Shown one piece after another: positions 33,863-46,610 of a stretch of 64,000 nt of DNA. Where the stretch lies: NCBI GenBank assembly GCA_009602735.1, contig WELA01004839.1:232649-296648 (forward strand). Reading direction: 5' to 3'. The notes beneath the pieces were generated by a model. That model worked only from the letters and a program-made list of their open reading frames with translations, did not search any database and was not told the DNA's origin. Within the stretch, counting starts at the first letter, position 1. The number at the start of each line of letters is the position of its first letter. This DNA comes from Mesotaenium endlicherianum. Lineage: Eukaryota; Streptophyta; Zygnematophyceae; Zygnematales; Mesotaeniaceae. Position numbers and translations under genes: made by a program.

Positions 33863-34172
33863 CCAACCCATCCTCTCAATCTAAATCGATTATTTTGCCA
33901 AAAAACCATTTTGCTAAATCGAGTTGTTCGCGATTTGACCTGCCACCAAATCGCGTTTTTCGCCATTTCGGTGTAAAGGCGTGAGGTAGCTGCCTTCGAT
34001 CCTCTGAGCCACTCTGAGCCCGCACGGTTGCCTCGTGCAGCGTCAAAATTTCGTACGCGTAAGTTTTCAAAGAGCGTGCGAATAAATGCCTGCGTTCCCA
34101 CCCAAATCTGCCCAAATTCACCAATTTAGTTCTCGCTAGCATTTCTTTCTGCGTAGCCCGCTTGCTGTTTCC
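33863..34172 (+). repeat. Left terminal inverted repeat of the KDZ element
   Basis: 310 bases from CCAACCCATCC to GCCCGCTTGCTGTTTCC, the inverse of 58528-58833. The transposase ATG lies 166 bases inside, so the repeat probably carries its promoter. Confidence 0.85.
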
Positions 34173-34338
34173 AAATGGCCGCCTCAGGTAACAGTCTTTT
34201 TAAGGTGTTAGCACTGTTTAGCCCGCCGGATCAAAACTTGTAGTATATTCATTGTGGTTTGCTCTCGCACATTTCTAGTTACATGTGGTTAAAATCACTT
34301 CGTATTTGAGATTGGGTGGGAATCCAGCAAGTATCAAT

Positions 34339-37300
34339 ATGTCGAATTCTTCTCATCTTTCCAGAGACACCAAGAGCTCAAGCCCAACCTCTAGTTTTAC
34401 ATCAACATTTTCACCGGGCCCGAGTGTTCGATCGTTTAGGAGAACCAATAACTGCGATTTATTTGGCAACCGTGTTCCTAGAAGTATAGCCAGAGATCGT
34501 GTTTCAGAGCGAGAGAGAGCTCAAGCAAATTGCCCGGTGAAAAAGAGGAAGAATGTCTCTCGCGAGGCTATTGGTAGAGGGGATAGTGGTTTTAGAGGAG
34601 AGAGCAGCAGGCCTCTTGTAGCTCCCTTTGGCCAGAGACCTTGTACTTTCCAACCTTCTAATTATGAATGGGGTGTAGAAGGTGGGCGTGAGGATATTCT
34701 GGAAGGTCTTGAAGAACCTGATGAGATTGATGGTGAAGTGGAGAAAGGTTCTTCTTTTGCTAGAGTTCGTGATTGGCAAGAGCAATGTAGAACAGCTCAC
34801 AAAGCATTTCTTGACGCCAGGCCCGTGCTAGGGCAGAAAATCATAGAAGCTCATGCTGTCCCAAACAACAAAATGCAGTGCAGCAGAGGTGGGACTGGAT
34901 GCTTAGGCACTGCTGAGGTAATGTGTTTAGGTTGTGAACACTTGGAAGTAGAAAGATTCCTTTGTGGCATGTGCAATGAAACTGTGCACAGTTTTGCACA
35001 TTTTCACAAAAGACGAGTGTGGAACGATGGCTATTGGGCACCTATTGGTCCAGATACAGGTATAAGAGATGGCAAGTTCTGTAAGTTGGACAGGTGTTTT
35101 ATGACCAAACCCAGCATATGTTGTCCTTCTTGTAGAAAGAAGGATTGGGGCCCTGCCATATGCACCAAGTTCGACCTCATATTTGTCAACATGAACGGTC
35201 GTTATAACTTCAAGAAAGTAAGATTCATTGCTGACCTTGTTTTCATAGTGATAATATTTTGTTGCCTCTCATTTAGCTTCATTATTAATGTATGAATCTT
35301 CTTTGACACAAGGTTTACCATATGCTGCTGTTGACATGTGCATATGTGTACCATATATGCTGTCCTATCTGGCAGGGTAGTTTTGCTTGTGGTTTGTGTA
35401 ATGAACTCTATGTGCAAACGTCTGTAGACACCATTGGTTTTGGTGCGTTCCCTGGTACAACTACAAACTTTGAGACCGCCTATGATCAACACATGTTCTT
35501 TATTTGCGATAAGTTGAGCAAAACTTCTCCTGGTACCTCTTTGGGAGCCTTTGTGAAAGTATTGGAGGCGGCAGGCAAAGAGGAGGGCAGAGTGAGTACA
35601 TATACATACTCATTTCTCTTTGGTTACGCACACCGTATTGTTTCTTGTTAAGCTTTAAGCTGACAGGTGTTACTCTTTTGAGGCGTGTATTTGCCCTTTG
35701 AAGTGTATAGTGTGTAGGCTTGTCGAGTGGGTTTGTATGTATTTGTGGGGAATGCATCATGTCCATGCATATAATTATCATTTTCATAAGTTGTGTGTTT
35801 GCTTGACCAAAAAAGAGATGTGCTTAATAAGTTTTTATTTATCCATTTGATTTTGTTATGGAATAAGCATGTTCTCGTGTGTGTCTATGTATTATTGCAT
35901 GCGCATGAGTTATTGCATGTGCATTGTATTTGGGCGTGAGAGGGATGCAATTGGGGGTAATTGTAAAAGTATTCTGGTTGGTGTGTGCGCTTGTGTGTGT
36001 GTGTGTGCCCATGTGTGTGTGTGTGTGAGGGGGAGGGGGTGGGAGGAGAGTTGTTTTGGGTTTGGTGTAGGGTTCAGCTTGAGCTCATGTATTGCTAAGT
36101 ATGGTCTTTCGTGTGTGCCTGTGTTTGTTGGGTTCAAGGCAGCTCTTCCCGATACATGGTTGTAGGCACGTTTGTGTCTTCATGTGCGTGTGTGGGTAGT
36201 ATGGCGCGTATGTTGTCTTTTGCTTAGGGTGCAAGGACCTGTACCTTTTGTAGGGTGAGTTTTAGCGCTTGTTGTGTAAGCGGTTGGTATGTTGATATGG
36301 GCGTCTGGTGTGTGCGCTTGTGCGTGCGTGTGCCTTTGCGTTTGTGCGTGTGTGCATGTTGTTATGGGGGGCGGGTGGGGGGGTTTGGGTATGTGTTTGG
36401 GTGTGATTTAGGGTTTAGCTTGCCCACTTGTATCCCTGGCTTGGGTCTTTCTCTCGTGCGTGTGTTTGTTGGATTTAGGGCAGCCCTTGCTGACTGAGGG
36501 TTGTAGGGACGTGTGTGTCTTCATGTTTGTGTGTGGGTGGCTAGGCGTGTATGTTGTCCTCTGCTTAGGGTTCAAGGACCTCATGGGTGAGTTTTTGTGC
36601 TTCTGTGTAAGCCTTTGTAACCTGATTTGGGTGTGGGTTTTTTGTGCTGTGCATGCGTTTCCGTGTGTGTGGAGGGGGGTGGGGACTGGGTCGATTGAAG
36701 GTTTGCTTGAGCGCTTGTATTGCCGCCTTTGGACTTTGTCATGTGCATGTGGTGGCAGGGCTGGGGGCAGATTTTGTTGATCTAATGTTTAGGGACGTGT
36801 GTGTTGATTTGTGGATATGTGGTTGAAGGTTTTGATTTTGGGTTGGGCTCAGCTACAGCACCTGTATTGCTGCTTGGTCTATGTCTTGTGCGTGTGGTTG
36901 TTTGGTTTACAAGACATTTTGCTCATTTAAGATTTAGGAACGTGTGTCTTGGTGCGAGCGTGTGGCTGAATATGTGTTCATGCGTGCGTGTGCATGTGTG
37001 CGTGTGTTTTTGCGTGTGTTTCCGTGCGCGCGTGTGTATGTGTGTGTATGCTTGTGTGCGTGTGTGTGTTTTTGTGATGTGTGTGTGCGTGTATATGTGT
37101 GCGCGTTAGTGCGTGTGTAGGGTGTGCGTGTGTGCATGCATGTGTGTGCGTGCGAGCTTTTTTGAATGTGTGTGGGATTGGCTTGCCAATATAAGTCTTT
37201 GTGCTTTTGTATGTGAAGGTTTAACGTGTATGCCAAGGTTTAACGGTTTAAGGCTTGTGCGTGTGCGTGATTCTGAATGTGTATGCGTGTGTGCGGAGTG

Positions 37301-40300
37301 TGAGTGTGTGTGCACGTGTGTGTGTGTGTGTGTGCGTGTGTGCGTGTTTGCATGTTTTCGCGTGCTTGTGTGCGTGCGTGCGTCCCTGTGTGTGTGTGTG
37401 TGTGTATGCGTGTGCTTGTGTGTGCTTGTGTGTGTGCGTGCGCGTGCATGCGTGTGGCGTGCGTCCCTGTGTGTGTGTGTGTGTGTGTGTATACGTCTGC
37501 TTGTGTGTGCTTGTGTGTGTGCGTGCGCGTGCATGCGTATGGCGTGCGTCCCTGTGTGTGTGTGTGTGTGTGTATGCGTGTGCTTGTGTGTGCTTGTGTG
37601 TGTGCGTGCGCGTGCATGCGTGTGTCGTGCGTGCTTGTTTGTGTGTGTGTGTGCGTGCATGCGTGTGTCGTGTGTGCTTGTGTGTGTGCATGCATATGTT
37701 TGTGTGTGCGCGTGTGTGTGCGCGTGTGTGTGTGCGCATGTGTGCGTGAGTGTTTTGCGGGAGTTTACGTGCTGTGTGCGTGTGTATGTGTGCATGTGTG
37801 CATGTGTGTGTGTGTGTGTGTGTGTATGTGTGTGTGTGCGTGCGTGCGTTTTTGTAAGTGCGTGTGGTTGGATTGCCAATGTCAATCGTCCCGCTTTTGT
37901 ATTTAAAGAATTAATGGTTTAAGGTGTGTGCGTGTGCGTGTGCGGTAGGGTGTGTGTGTATGTGTGTATTGCGTGTGTACGCGTGTGCATCTGTGCTTGC
38001 GTGTGCGTGCGTGTATGTGTTTGCGTGGTTGTGTTGGGGGGGAGGGGGGGTTGGGTTTTGTTTGCAATTCAACTGGAATCTGGCCTCGTGTGCTCATAGA
38101 GTTTGTGCCTCAAGTAACTTTGTGACTAATTTATGGTTGGACTTTGTCAGGTGGATGTCATAAACAAAACTGGATTTGCTACTGCATACCATGAGTGGTG
38201 TATGGCTGTTTTCGAAGTGAAGTTTGTCAAAAAGCATCGTAACGGCTTCGATTGTCCATCGTGTAAGGACAGCCAGCATTCGTGTATGGTGGATGGGAAT
38301 AAGAAGCTCTACAGGTACCTTCACGTTACCCTCTGCGTTATAAGCTTTGTGGTCAGCATCTTCTACCTTTGTGTATGTGTCAGTATTTCACTTTATTGTT
38401 ACCATGTTATCTTTAATGTGTGGTGTACACGTTGCTGGTGCAGGATTTGATTTTTGTTTCATGTATCCAGTATTGTGTTTCATAAATAATTTTCTACCTA
38501 CAAAATCAATTCCTTGTGTAACATGTTGTTCACACGTCATATAATCCTTTTCATGCTTTTTCATGCTTCTTGTAGATGGCACCGAGACTTTCATCCTTAT
38601 CTTTCTAGCTATTACGAAGAGGCCTTATTTTTCGATGATGCCAAGGTGAAACAGTTCATTGAGAATGTTGATAAGGCTCTAGGAAACGATTATAAAAAGC
38701 CTGATGCAAAATGCGGCAGCACTGCATTCAAGGCTGCTCGTGATTGTACCTCTGCTTTCAAAAACCAGTGGGAGACGGGAATAGTAATGTGTTGCTGTAG
38801 ACATCAATTTGTACAGAAGGTTGTGAATATGGTGAATTCGGGAGAAAGATACGGGTATGCTTTGTATCTTGATATGAAATTTATGAGAGGGGCCAAGGTT
38901 GAAAGACTTTTTGAAGATGTCGTATGCAAGTATTGGCCTTGGAGAACAAAGGTGCACAAGGAACTTGACATCCGTGATGATTCTTTGATGAAGTTTGGAC
39001 TAAACATCATGCACGGGAAACTACATTCCTGGCCATGTCAAGTCAAGTACGGAGAAAGATTGCAAAAGGGAGCCGCAGGTGGTTCAGGCGAAGATATGGA
39101 GCAGGTTTATGCCCATTACTCAAGGTTTGGTCCAACCAAGAAGGGGATGGGTGCTGCTCGTAAGTTAATCTGCCTGTACAAAATCTTACTTAAATTGCCT
39201 CCCAGCTTCATTCCTTGTGACATTCTGTTCTGACATTATGCAGCTTTGTGCTATGCTGCTTCTAATTTCTAACTTGTACATATTTCGTTGCAGGAAGAGT
39301 CGATACTCTCACTGAAGTAGGACTGGCTTGGAATGAAGAGAAGCAACTTGACCTGCCCGACGCCTTGATTAAGAGGTGCATACTTGCCCGTATCTTTCAA
39401 ATGGGTACTCGTGTGTGCATGTGCATGTACGAATTTGTTTTGTTTTGTGCGTGTGGCTGGCTGTCTAATTTGAGTCTTGTGTGGTTGTCAGGGTTTAAGA
39501 GTTTAGGGTTGAAGGTGTGTGCATGTGCGTGTGCATGTGTGCATCTGTTCATGTGCGTACATGTGCATGCTTGTGTGTGCATGTGCGCGTCTGCGTGCGT
39601 GTGCGTGTGTGCGTGCACGTGCATACGTTCGTGAGCGTGTGTGTGTGCGCGTGTGTGCGTGTGCATGTGTGTGGGTGTGTGCGTGTTTATTTGATGTTTG
39701 CGAGTGTGTGTGTATGTGTGTGTCTTTATGCGCATGGGCGTGTACATATCTTTGCACATGCTTGTGTGTATATCTTCGTGCGTGTGTGTGCATGTGCGAG
39801 CTTGTTTTCGTTCGTGCATGTGGCTGGCATTCTAATGTGAGCTTTTGTGCATTTGTATCATATATGTTCAAGGTTTTAGGATTTCAGGTTAGGCTTGAAG
39901 GTTTGTCACGGGGTGTGCGTGCGCGCGTGTTGCGTGTGACTGTTTGCGTGTGTGTGTGTGAGTGTGTGCGTCTGTGCGTGTATGCGTGTGTGTGCGTGAT
40001 TGTGTGCGTGCGGCAAGTGTGTGTGTGTGTGTTTGGTGCGTGCGTGTGCGTGCGTGTGTGCCTGCGGTGTGTGCATGTGCGAGCTTCATTTTGTATGTGC
40101 ATGAGGCTGGCTTGCTAATCTGAACTCCTTTGCCTTTACATGTTAGGGTTTGAGGGTTTAAGGTCACGGTTAAAGGTGTGTGCAGTGTGTGTGCGTTTGA
40201 GCATGTTGCGTGTGACTGTGATCGTCTGTGTGCGTTTGTGTGAATGTGTGCGTGTGTGCGTATGTGTGTGTGTGTGCGCGTGCTTGTGCGTGCATGTGTG

Positions 40301-40385
40301 CGTGTGCGTGTGTGGGGTATGTGTGTGTGTGCGTGTGTGTGTGTGTGTGTGTTTGTTTGTGTGTGTTCTTGTGTGCGTTGTATAT

Positions 40386-40423
<38 letters not shown>

Positions 40424-42629
40424 TATATGTGTGTGTTTTATGCGCATGCATGTGTACATACCTATGCACATTCGTGTTTGTATATCTTTGTGTGTGTGAG
40501 TGTGAATGTGCCTACCTGACCTGCCTGCTACTGACCTGCCTGCTACCTTGCTCATTAGGTGCATACTTGCCTGTATCTTGCATACCATGTAATTATTGTT
40601 CTTGATATCATTGTGCCCATTTTTGTATTGCTCATAGTAACTCCCTAAACCACGATGCGTTCATCAGGGCAAAGAAGAATGACTTAGATATTGTTCAGGC
40701 GAAGTCTGAATTCTGCGTTGAATTCAGTAAGGTCATGGGAAGGGCTCTTGTTCCTGGTGACGAGGCGCTCATGTTTCGTTGGATTAAAGAAGTCCAACAA
40801 GCAGCCGAGTTGCAACTCCAAGCAAAACCGGCGGGAGAGGTTGAAGCTCGGTACTTTGCACTACGCACGAAGGTTCTGGCTGCCCGATATATGAACCCTT
40901 TTGTGAATTCTGAGGAATTTACAGATTTCTTATTAGGGTCGGAGACTATGCAGGTAGGCTATCTTTCACCTCGTCATACTTGTTGTGCTTGAAGATAAAT
41001 ATGTAGGTGCGTGTTGTCTGTGCATTATGCAAAATGCGTGCTAAAATATATAGCTTTTAATTTTGTTTGTTATGCAATCACATTTGGCACGCAGTATTCA
41101 TTTTTCCTCATGCCTGCTGGGTTGCCCTTCATGCATTAACTACAAACAGATGCACTGCTCTTGCTTGTGGGCCGTCAAACGCAGGGCTTGCACAACAACA
41201 TTGAAGGCCTAGTATTAGAGCGAGAAGCTGATGAAGGTAATCTAGCTCAAATGGAGGCGGCTCTTCTTGGAAGTTGTGAAGAAGATGGATTGAGGTCAAG
41301 GGAGGATCTTCTGAAGGAATCCAGAAAGAAGCTAGCGATGGACGTCACTTTTAACCTAGAGAGGGAGATGGAGGGCTGGTTGTATGCGTCTTCAAAGGCT
41401 AAGCTTCAGGTATGCTCATCGTGCGTGAGCTTGTGCTCATACTTACATATGTGAGTATGTATGTTCGCAAGTTTCTGCGTGTGCGTGTGCGTGTGTATGT
41501 GAGGTATCATTTACGGTGCATTGTGGGTTGCATCAAGTGCGTGCGTATGCGTGTGTGTGTGCGTGTAGGGGGTATCATTTAGATTGCATTGTGGGTTGCA
41601 TTGTGTGAGCGGGTCCAAATTTTGGGTTTTGGTATGTATTGTGTGCGTGCGTGTTTGTGTGTGTTTGTGTATGTTTGTGCTTTTGCGCATGCGCGTGCCT
41701 GTGTTGTGTGAACATGCGTGTGCATGTGTGCAAGTGTGTAATGTGTGCGTGTGTATGTGTGCCTGTGTACATGCGTCTCTGTGTGTGTGCGTATGCGAGA
41801 GCATTATTTTATGTGTGTCTTGGCTGAATTGCGTGTGTACGTGTGTGTGTGCATGCGTGATGTGTGTGCTGGTGTGCGTGTGTGTGTGTGTGTGCCCGTG
41901 TGTGCGTGTGTGCATGTGCTTTTGTACGTGTGTCTAAGTACATGTATGTGCGTTTATGAGAGCATGTGGGTCTTTTTTGGGCTTCAACCACTCACACCAA
42001 ATAGCTGAAACTTATTATGGGCCTCATTTTTTGCTTGCTTACAGGTGTCACGGGACGGCGATGGTGCTCAAGCGCGCACGACGTTGCGTAAGAAGCAAGT
42101 GGAGTGTAAGACCAAGCTGAACTCAGTAGCGATGCGATATAACCAATTGTTCAAGTTGGCTGTTGAGGGTGGACCTACGATATGTGTTGACGTTGAGAGC
42201 TTGCTGAGGGAGGAGATGCCCCCGTGGCAATTTGCGAGGCCACTATTGGTTAGAGGTCTTACATTGAAGCAGAAGTTGCAAGCTTGTGACAAATATCAAA
42301 AATGGCAACGCATGAAGGAAGAGAAGGAACTCTTATTGAAGGAGAGGGGCAATCTTCTTAAGTACTACACAGACTTGCAGTGTCATATTCACACCCTTAT
42401 TGAAAGCTTGTTGAAGAAGCTTGAGGCTCATAGGCTAGACAACAATAGTGTCTATCCGTTCTTGCAAGGTACGCAGAAGTATCGCCTTGCTGAAGACGAC
42501 GAGGTCGGCTGCTCTACATATGTACGAGGCCAAGTAAGTCTGTTACGTAAAGCATTGGTAGATGCAAAGCAACAATTTCGTTTAGGCTTGCAGTTATTCA
42601 AAGGTTATGGGGACCTCAGTCAAGAATGA
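34339..42629 (+). CDS. KDZ transposase, eight exons, 1016 residues
   Basis: Exons 34339-35217, 35376-35591, 38151-38314, 38576-39159, 39294-39375, 40638-40953, 41185-41409 and 42045-42629 all join with GT-AG sites and no stop. ATG 34339 is the first in-frame start. Residues 1-150 are Ser/Arg-rich. About 180-345 form the Cys cluster ([38 protein letters not shown]) that precedes KDZ transposases. Then come CPSC (400-403) and VDGNKKLYR (Asp 413), [11 protein letters not shown] with [11 protein letters not shown] (Asp 519), [14 protein letters not shown] (566-578), and [23 protein letters not shown] (Glu 592/595). These match the KDZ catalytic blocks, with a probable D-D-E triad. The C-terminus is helical with a coiled coil near [18 protein letters not shown]. 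It should cut at the terminal repeats. Introns 2, 5 and 7 are filled with TG-rich repeats. Confidence 0.85.
35870..38050 (+). repeat. TG-rich higher-order repeats filling intron 2 of the KDZ gene
   Basis: Long runs of TG/TGCG/TGTA alternate with non-repetitive spacers of ~100 bases that recur about every 300-350 bases (near 36050, 36400, 36700, 36840), with wording such as GTTTAGCTTG...CTTGTATTGC. A tighter ~83-base unit containing CGTGCGTCCCTGTGTG repeats at about 37379, 37462 and 37545. Open frames here (Cys/Val- or Thr/His-rich) are artefacts of the repeat. Confidence 0.8.
39400..40510 (+). repeat. TG-rich higher-order repeats filling intron 5 of the KDZ gene
   Basis: Three units near 39440, 39820 and 40090 each contain GGCTGGC..CTAAT.TGA followed by a GGTTTA/TTTAGGG-like stretch and then a TG run. 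The same unit occurs in reverse complement at 54.2-55.9 kb. Confidence 0.8.
41460..41960 (+). repeat. TG-rich repeat in intron 7 of the KDZ gene
   Basis: TGTGCGTG-type runs with a short direct duplication: GTATCATTTA.G.TGCATTGTGGGTTGCAT occurs at about 41502 and 41570. Confidence 0.7.
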
Positions 42630-42960
42630 GATCTTTCATTAACGAAGTTCATTTGTGGTTTTTATATCTTCCAAATAATACATTGTGCATGTTCAAAGAT
42701 GTATTCTAAATGTATATTATAGATAGGAAAAAGACGAAGTGCGATGTGTAATGAATTGGGCCACATTATACATTTCACTGCAAATTATGATACATTTGAT
42801 GCCCTTTTCACATCTACTTATTTATGGTCTGTGTATTCACCAATGTACGCACTATTTGTCATCATATATTGCTATGAAGTACATTCTTGAGTTTGTGTCG
42901 ACTACTCCCTACCTGTCTTTGTCATGCTGACCTTATCACCAGCCTTTTGACTAAGTCATT
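42630..42960. other. 3' flank of the KDZ transposase gene
   Basis: AT-rich sequence without a recognisable gene. It probably contains the 3' UTR and polyadenylation region (AATAATACATTG near 42675), though no signal is certain. Confidence 0.4.
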
Positions 42961-44560
42961 ATAATATTCATTGATGCAACTGAAGTCATCGGCAAAGGTC
43001 ACCTACCAGTCATCTATCTCCTTCTATGACATGTATCACCACGACCACTGCTGTTTCATACATTTAATATAACTTAGGTCCCAATCGTTGGTATCCTTTT
43101 CTTCACCATGACCATGTCAACCTTTAAGTGTGTGAAGATGAACCCATTAGTGCGTCGAGATGAACCTTGAAGTGTGTGAAAATGAAACATTTGACAATTT
43201 GTGTTCAAATTGCCTGATTTCAAAAGAAGGTGATATTAGAAAGAATAGTAGGAGTATTAGTATGCAATAAGAATAGTAGGAGTATTAGTATGCTACAAAT
43301 TGCGCGTCGTCTGTTCTTGTCTAGTCCTTTCCTACATGCTGCTACGCTTATCTGTACTAACTAAAAACAATACAAAAGGCCAAGACAAATATATTCCAAC
43401 TCCTAAACAACACTCGTGGATTGGCAACTGCACTCTTGCTGTATTGAGGTTGTTTGTCGAATCGCCGCCGCTGGTTACTGCCAATGGACATACCATATTG
43501 CAATACTAACAACAGCAACCACACTATTGTGCATGGCTAAAAAACTATCGCCACCAACTTCGTTGCCTGCCTCGTGCACCTCCCAGTGGAGTGGAGGTTT
43601 AGAGGGGTGGGTGGGTGGGTCTGTGTAGCAGCTACCTTCCTGCTGCAATGAGGCTTCTTTTCAAAGAAGGGCCTTTTGAGGGTTTTGTTTGTCAATGAGA
43701 CACAACACGTGTGAAAATCGACCAAAATTTGAACCCTTGTCAAACTTTTGTTTGCGACATTAAATGTCGCAAACCTTCAACTTTACCGCTGCACACTATT
43801 GCTGGCACCAACTTCGTTGCCCGCCTCGTGCCTCTCCCAGTGGATTGGGGGGTTAGAGGGGTGGGTGGGTGGGGATGTGTAGCCACTACCGTCTTGTTGC
43901 AATGAGGCTTCTTTGCAACGAGAAGCCTTATGAGGGTTTCGTTTGTCGATGAGACACAACACGTGTGAAATCGATCAAATTTGAACACTTGTCAAACTTT
44001 GATTTGCGACATTTCATGTTGCAAACATTCTATTTCATAGTTACATTGCGCTGGTGTTTTCATGTTATTATTCTAAAATGCGTCCCAGTCATCAATTTCC
44101 TTCAATCACATCTATCACCATGACCATGTAATTCTTTAAGAGTGTGAAGATGAACTTCTAAGTGCGTTCAGATCATCCTTCAAGTGTGTCATAGTAAAAT
44201 ATTTCACCGTTACATCGCATTGTTGCTTTCAAACATTTGATGCAGAAGAGGTCCCGGTCGTCGATTTCCTTGTTTGACATCTATCACTATGACTATGTCA
44301 ACCTTTAAGTGTGTGAAGATGAACCTTTAAGTGTGCCGAGATAATCCATCAAGTGTGTAAGAATTAAACATTCCTCGATACATTGCACTGCGACTTTCAT
44401 AAATACGATTCAAAATAGGTCCCAGTCGTCCGTTTCCTTGAATGACATCTATCACCATGACCATGTGAACCTTTAAGGGTGTAAATGGTAACCTTTAAGT
44501 GTGTGAAGACGGATCTTCAAGTATGCGAGGATTGTTCATTTCACCATGCACCTTGCATGC
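42960..44560 (+). repeat. Decayed ~170-base satellite, left arm
   Basis: Units share ATCACCATGACCATGTCAAC followed by CTTTAAGTGTGTGAAGATGAACC, seen near 43105, 44113, 44284 and 44452. Spacing between the last three is about 170 bases. Divergence between units is high. Reverse-complement wording recurs near 53005-53060 on the other arm. Confidence 0.7.
43545..43990 (+). repeat. Tandem duplication of a ~230-base segment inside the satellite
   Basis: Copies at about 43545-43765 and 43790-43990 share CACCAACTTCGTTGCC, GGGGTGGGTGGGTGGG, GCAATGAGGCTTCTTT and GAGACACAACACGTGTGAAA. Each ends near a TTGCGACAT..ATGT.GCAAAC hairpin-like sequence. Confidence 0.75.
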
Positions 44561-44699
44561 CCTTCTTACATCGCAATATGAACTGACACCCAAGAATTTT
44601 GTTGTGCTTAACGGTTCAGTTTTGTACCCCACTCCTAATCTTGCAAGTTACTCCCCATATGGAAAGTAAGGTTGCAAATCATGGGCGCATAACTGTCGC

Positions 44700-46100
44700 A
44701 AAAAAATGGGGAGTATGTCCACCCACTACATCTTTCAACCCTTCAATTTACAACCCTGGATAGCTAGAAGAGCGCAAGTTGCGCTCCGTCTTGTTGACTT
44801 GCCCCCAACCCCCCCTCTAATGTTTTGCTCTTTTGACTATCCTTGCCAAAGGGATCAGGATTGTAAATGGGGCTAATGGTTCCATGTCTTTATATAAGAA
44901 ATGGAGAGTATGACCACCCATTACATCCCTTATCGCTTTATATAACAAACCTCCATAGCTACAAGAGCGCTAGTTGCGCACCATCTCGTCGACTTGCCCC
45001 TAACTCCCCCTCTAATGACTTGTATCACTCTTTTGAGTATTGTAATGAATCAGTATATGGTTTGAGATAATATGCTAAATAATTAAGTTATGTCTGCTGA
45101 ACTTTACTTAGTATTACGTCTGTTGGACTTTTAGTGATTTCGGTATAATTACTCAGCCGATGGCAGAAGGCTGAAGTCAACTTAGGTCAGCTTGCTAACA
45201 CATTCTTTGACAGTCTGACTGCCGTACTCGGTAGCAGTGAATTGCCTACACATGCATCTAAGTGTGACATGCTAGATGAATGGCCAAGTGGATGGCGATT
45301 CGGGATGATGAAAGATGGCTGTGGATTTGGTTAGCCGAGGTCCTACCGACGTGGTTAACTCCCGAGTAGGCGGTGCCATCGCATTTGCCGTTGAATAGTA
45401 AACTCATTCCATATATATAGGTTAGACGTGCTCTCAAGTTTGGCATTCGAAAACGAGGCCAACTCTCTTGTTGTCCTTACTGAGAGAACTAAATCCAAGG
45501 CGAGAAGTCATTGATACGAATTGTCTTCTAACCTTGCTTATGTATGAGTTTACTGATTGCATGACCGACGCCAGTTTACTTGCATTTGACTTATGAGTCT
45601 TGTAATGCTAGTTGTTGAGTCTTTTGTTGATTACTAGGTAATCAAAAAACACCATAAAGATAACTTGTTAATATGAAGATATTTGTTTATTGTTAATCAT
45701 CTATTGGTAAGTCGATTCATTTTAGTAGGGAGTATGCCCAGGCATTAAGTCCCTTATTCATTGAAATTACAACCCTCCATAGCTCATTCACCAAGTTGCG
45801 CTCCATCTCGTCCATTTGCGCCTACGACACACTCTAATGACTTGCTCTTGAACAAATTGACTCTACTTGTGGAAGCCTTGTAGTTGTGGCGAGTGAATGC
45901 ATGTCTCTTTATGGGAATTGGGGAGTGCTTTACCATCTTAACTTCTTCATCCATTGATATTACTACCCTCCAAACCATATTCACCCAGTTGCGCTCCATC
46001 TCGTCAATTTGCTTCTATGGCACACTCTAATAACTTGCTCTTGCAATTTTGCTGTCCTTGGCAAAGCCCTTTGACTTTGGTGAGCGATTCCATCTCTTTA
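44700..46100 (+). repeat. Decayed ~150-200-base satellite, left arm
   Basis: Units near 44705, 44888, 45727 and 45921 share GGGGAGTATG.CCACCCATTA, ACAACCCTCCATAGCT, AGTTGCGCTCCATCTCGTC and CTAATGACTTGCTCTT. A related unit lies in reverse near 46640-46760, and three more in reverse at 52180-52840. Confidence 0.7.
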
Positions 46101-46610
46101 CAAGGGTAGTATGGATTTTTTCCACCCATGAACTCCTACATCCATAAAATTTTTCAACATTTCATAGGTTGTGTAGGTCCACTCTTGAAATGAATTGACA
46201 TACTTATAAGCAATAAACAATCAATAAAAGATCTTTATATGAGCAAGTAAACTTCATGGTAGTTTCTGGTTCACTTATTATATAGCAAAACACCACACAA
46301 CTAGCAGTAAGCAACACTCACAAGTCAAATGCAAGTAACGTGCATCAATCACAGAATATAGAAACTCATATATAAACAAGGTCAGTAAGTAGTTTGTATA
46401 ACGACTTACAGCCTTGGATTCATATGTTCTCTCAATAATCTGTAAAGAGAGTTGGCCTCGTTTCCGAAGGCCAAACTCGAGAGCAATACCTACCATATGT
46501 ACATGAGTTTACTGTTCAACGTCAAGTGTGACGGTACCGCCTCCCCAGGTGTCAACCTCGTCAGTAGGACCTAAAAAATCACTGAACATAGTGCCAAGCC
46601 TTTGCAAAGC
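45320..46610. repeat. Inverted repeat pair (arms ~45320-45640 and ~46270-46610)
   Basis: The arms are reverse complements at roughly 75-80%: GTTGAA.AGTAAACTCAT, GAAACGAGGCCAACTCTCTT and TTACTTGCATTTGACTT.TGAGT. The left arm has a TATA-like CCATATATATAGG. They could be two solo LTR-type fragments facing each other, or the arms of an old foldback element. Confidence 0.6.

Noticed and set aside
37370-37680. CRISPR-like regular repeat
   Set aside because: The ~83-base units are wholly TG-rich minisatellite without distinct spacers, in a eukaryotic intron.
36900-37920. Long Cys/Val-rich and Thr/His-rich open frames on both strands
   Set aside because: They are translations of TG/CA repeats inside intron 2 of the transposase gene.
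39480-40180. Interstitial telomere array
   Set aside because: TTTAGGG-like heptamers occur singly in each repeat spacer and are never in tandem.
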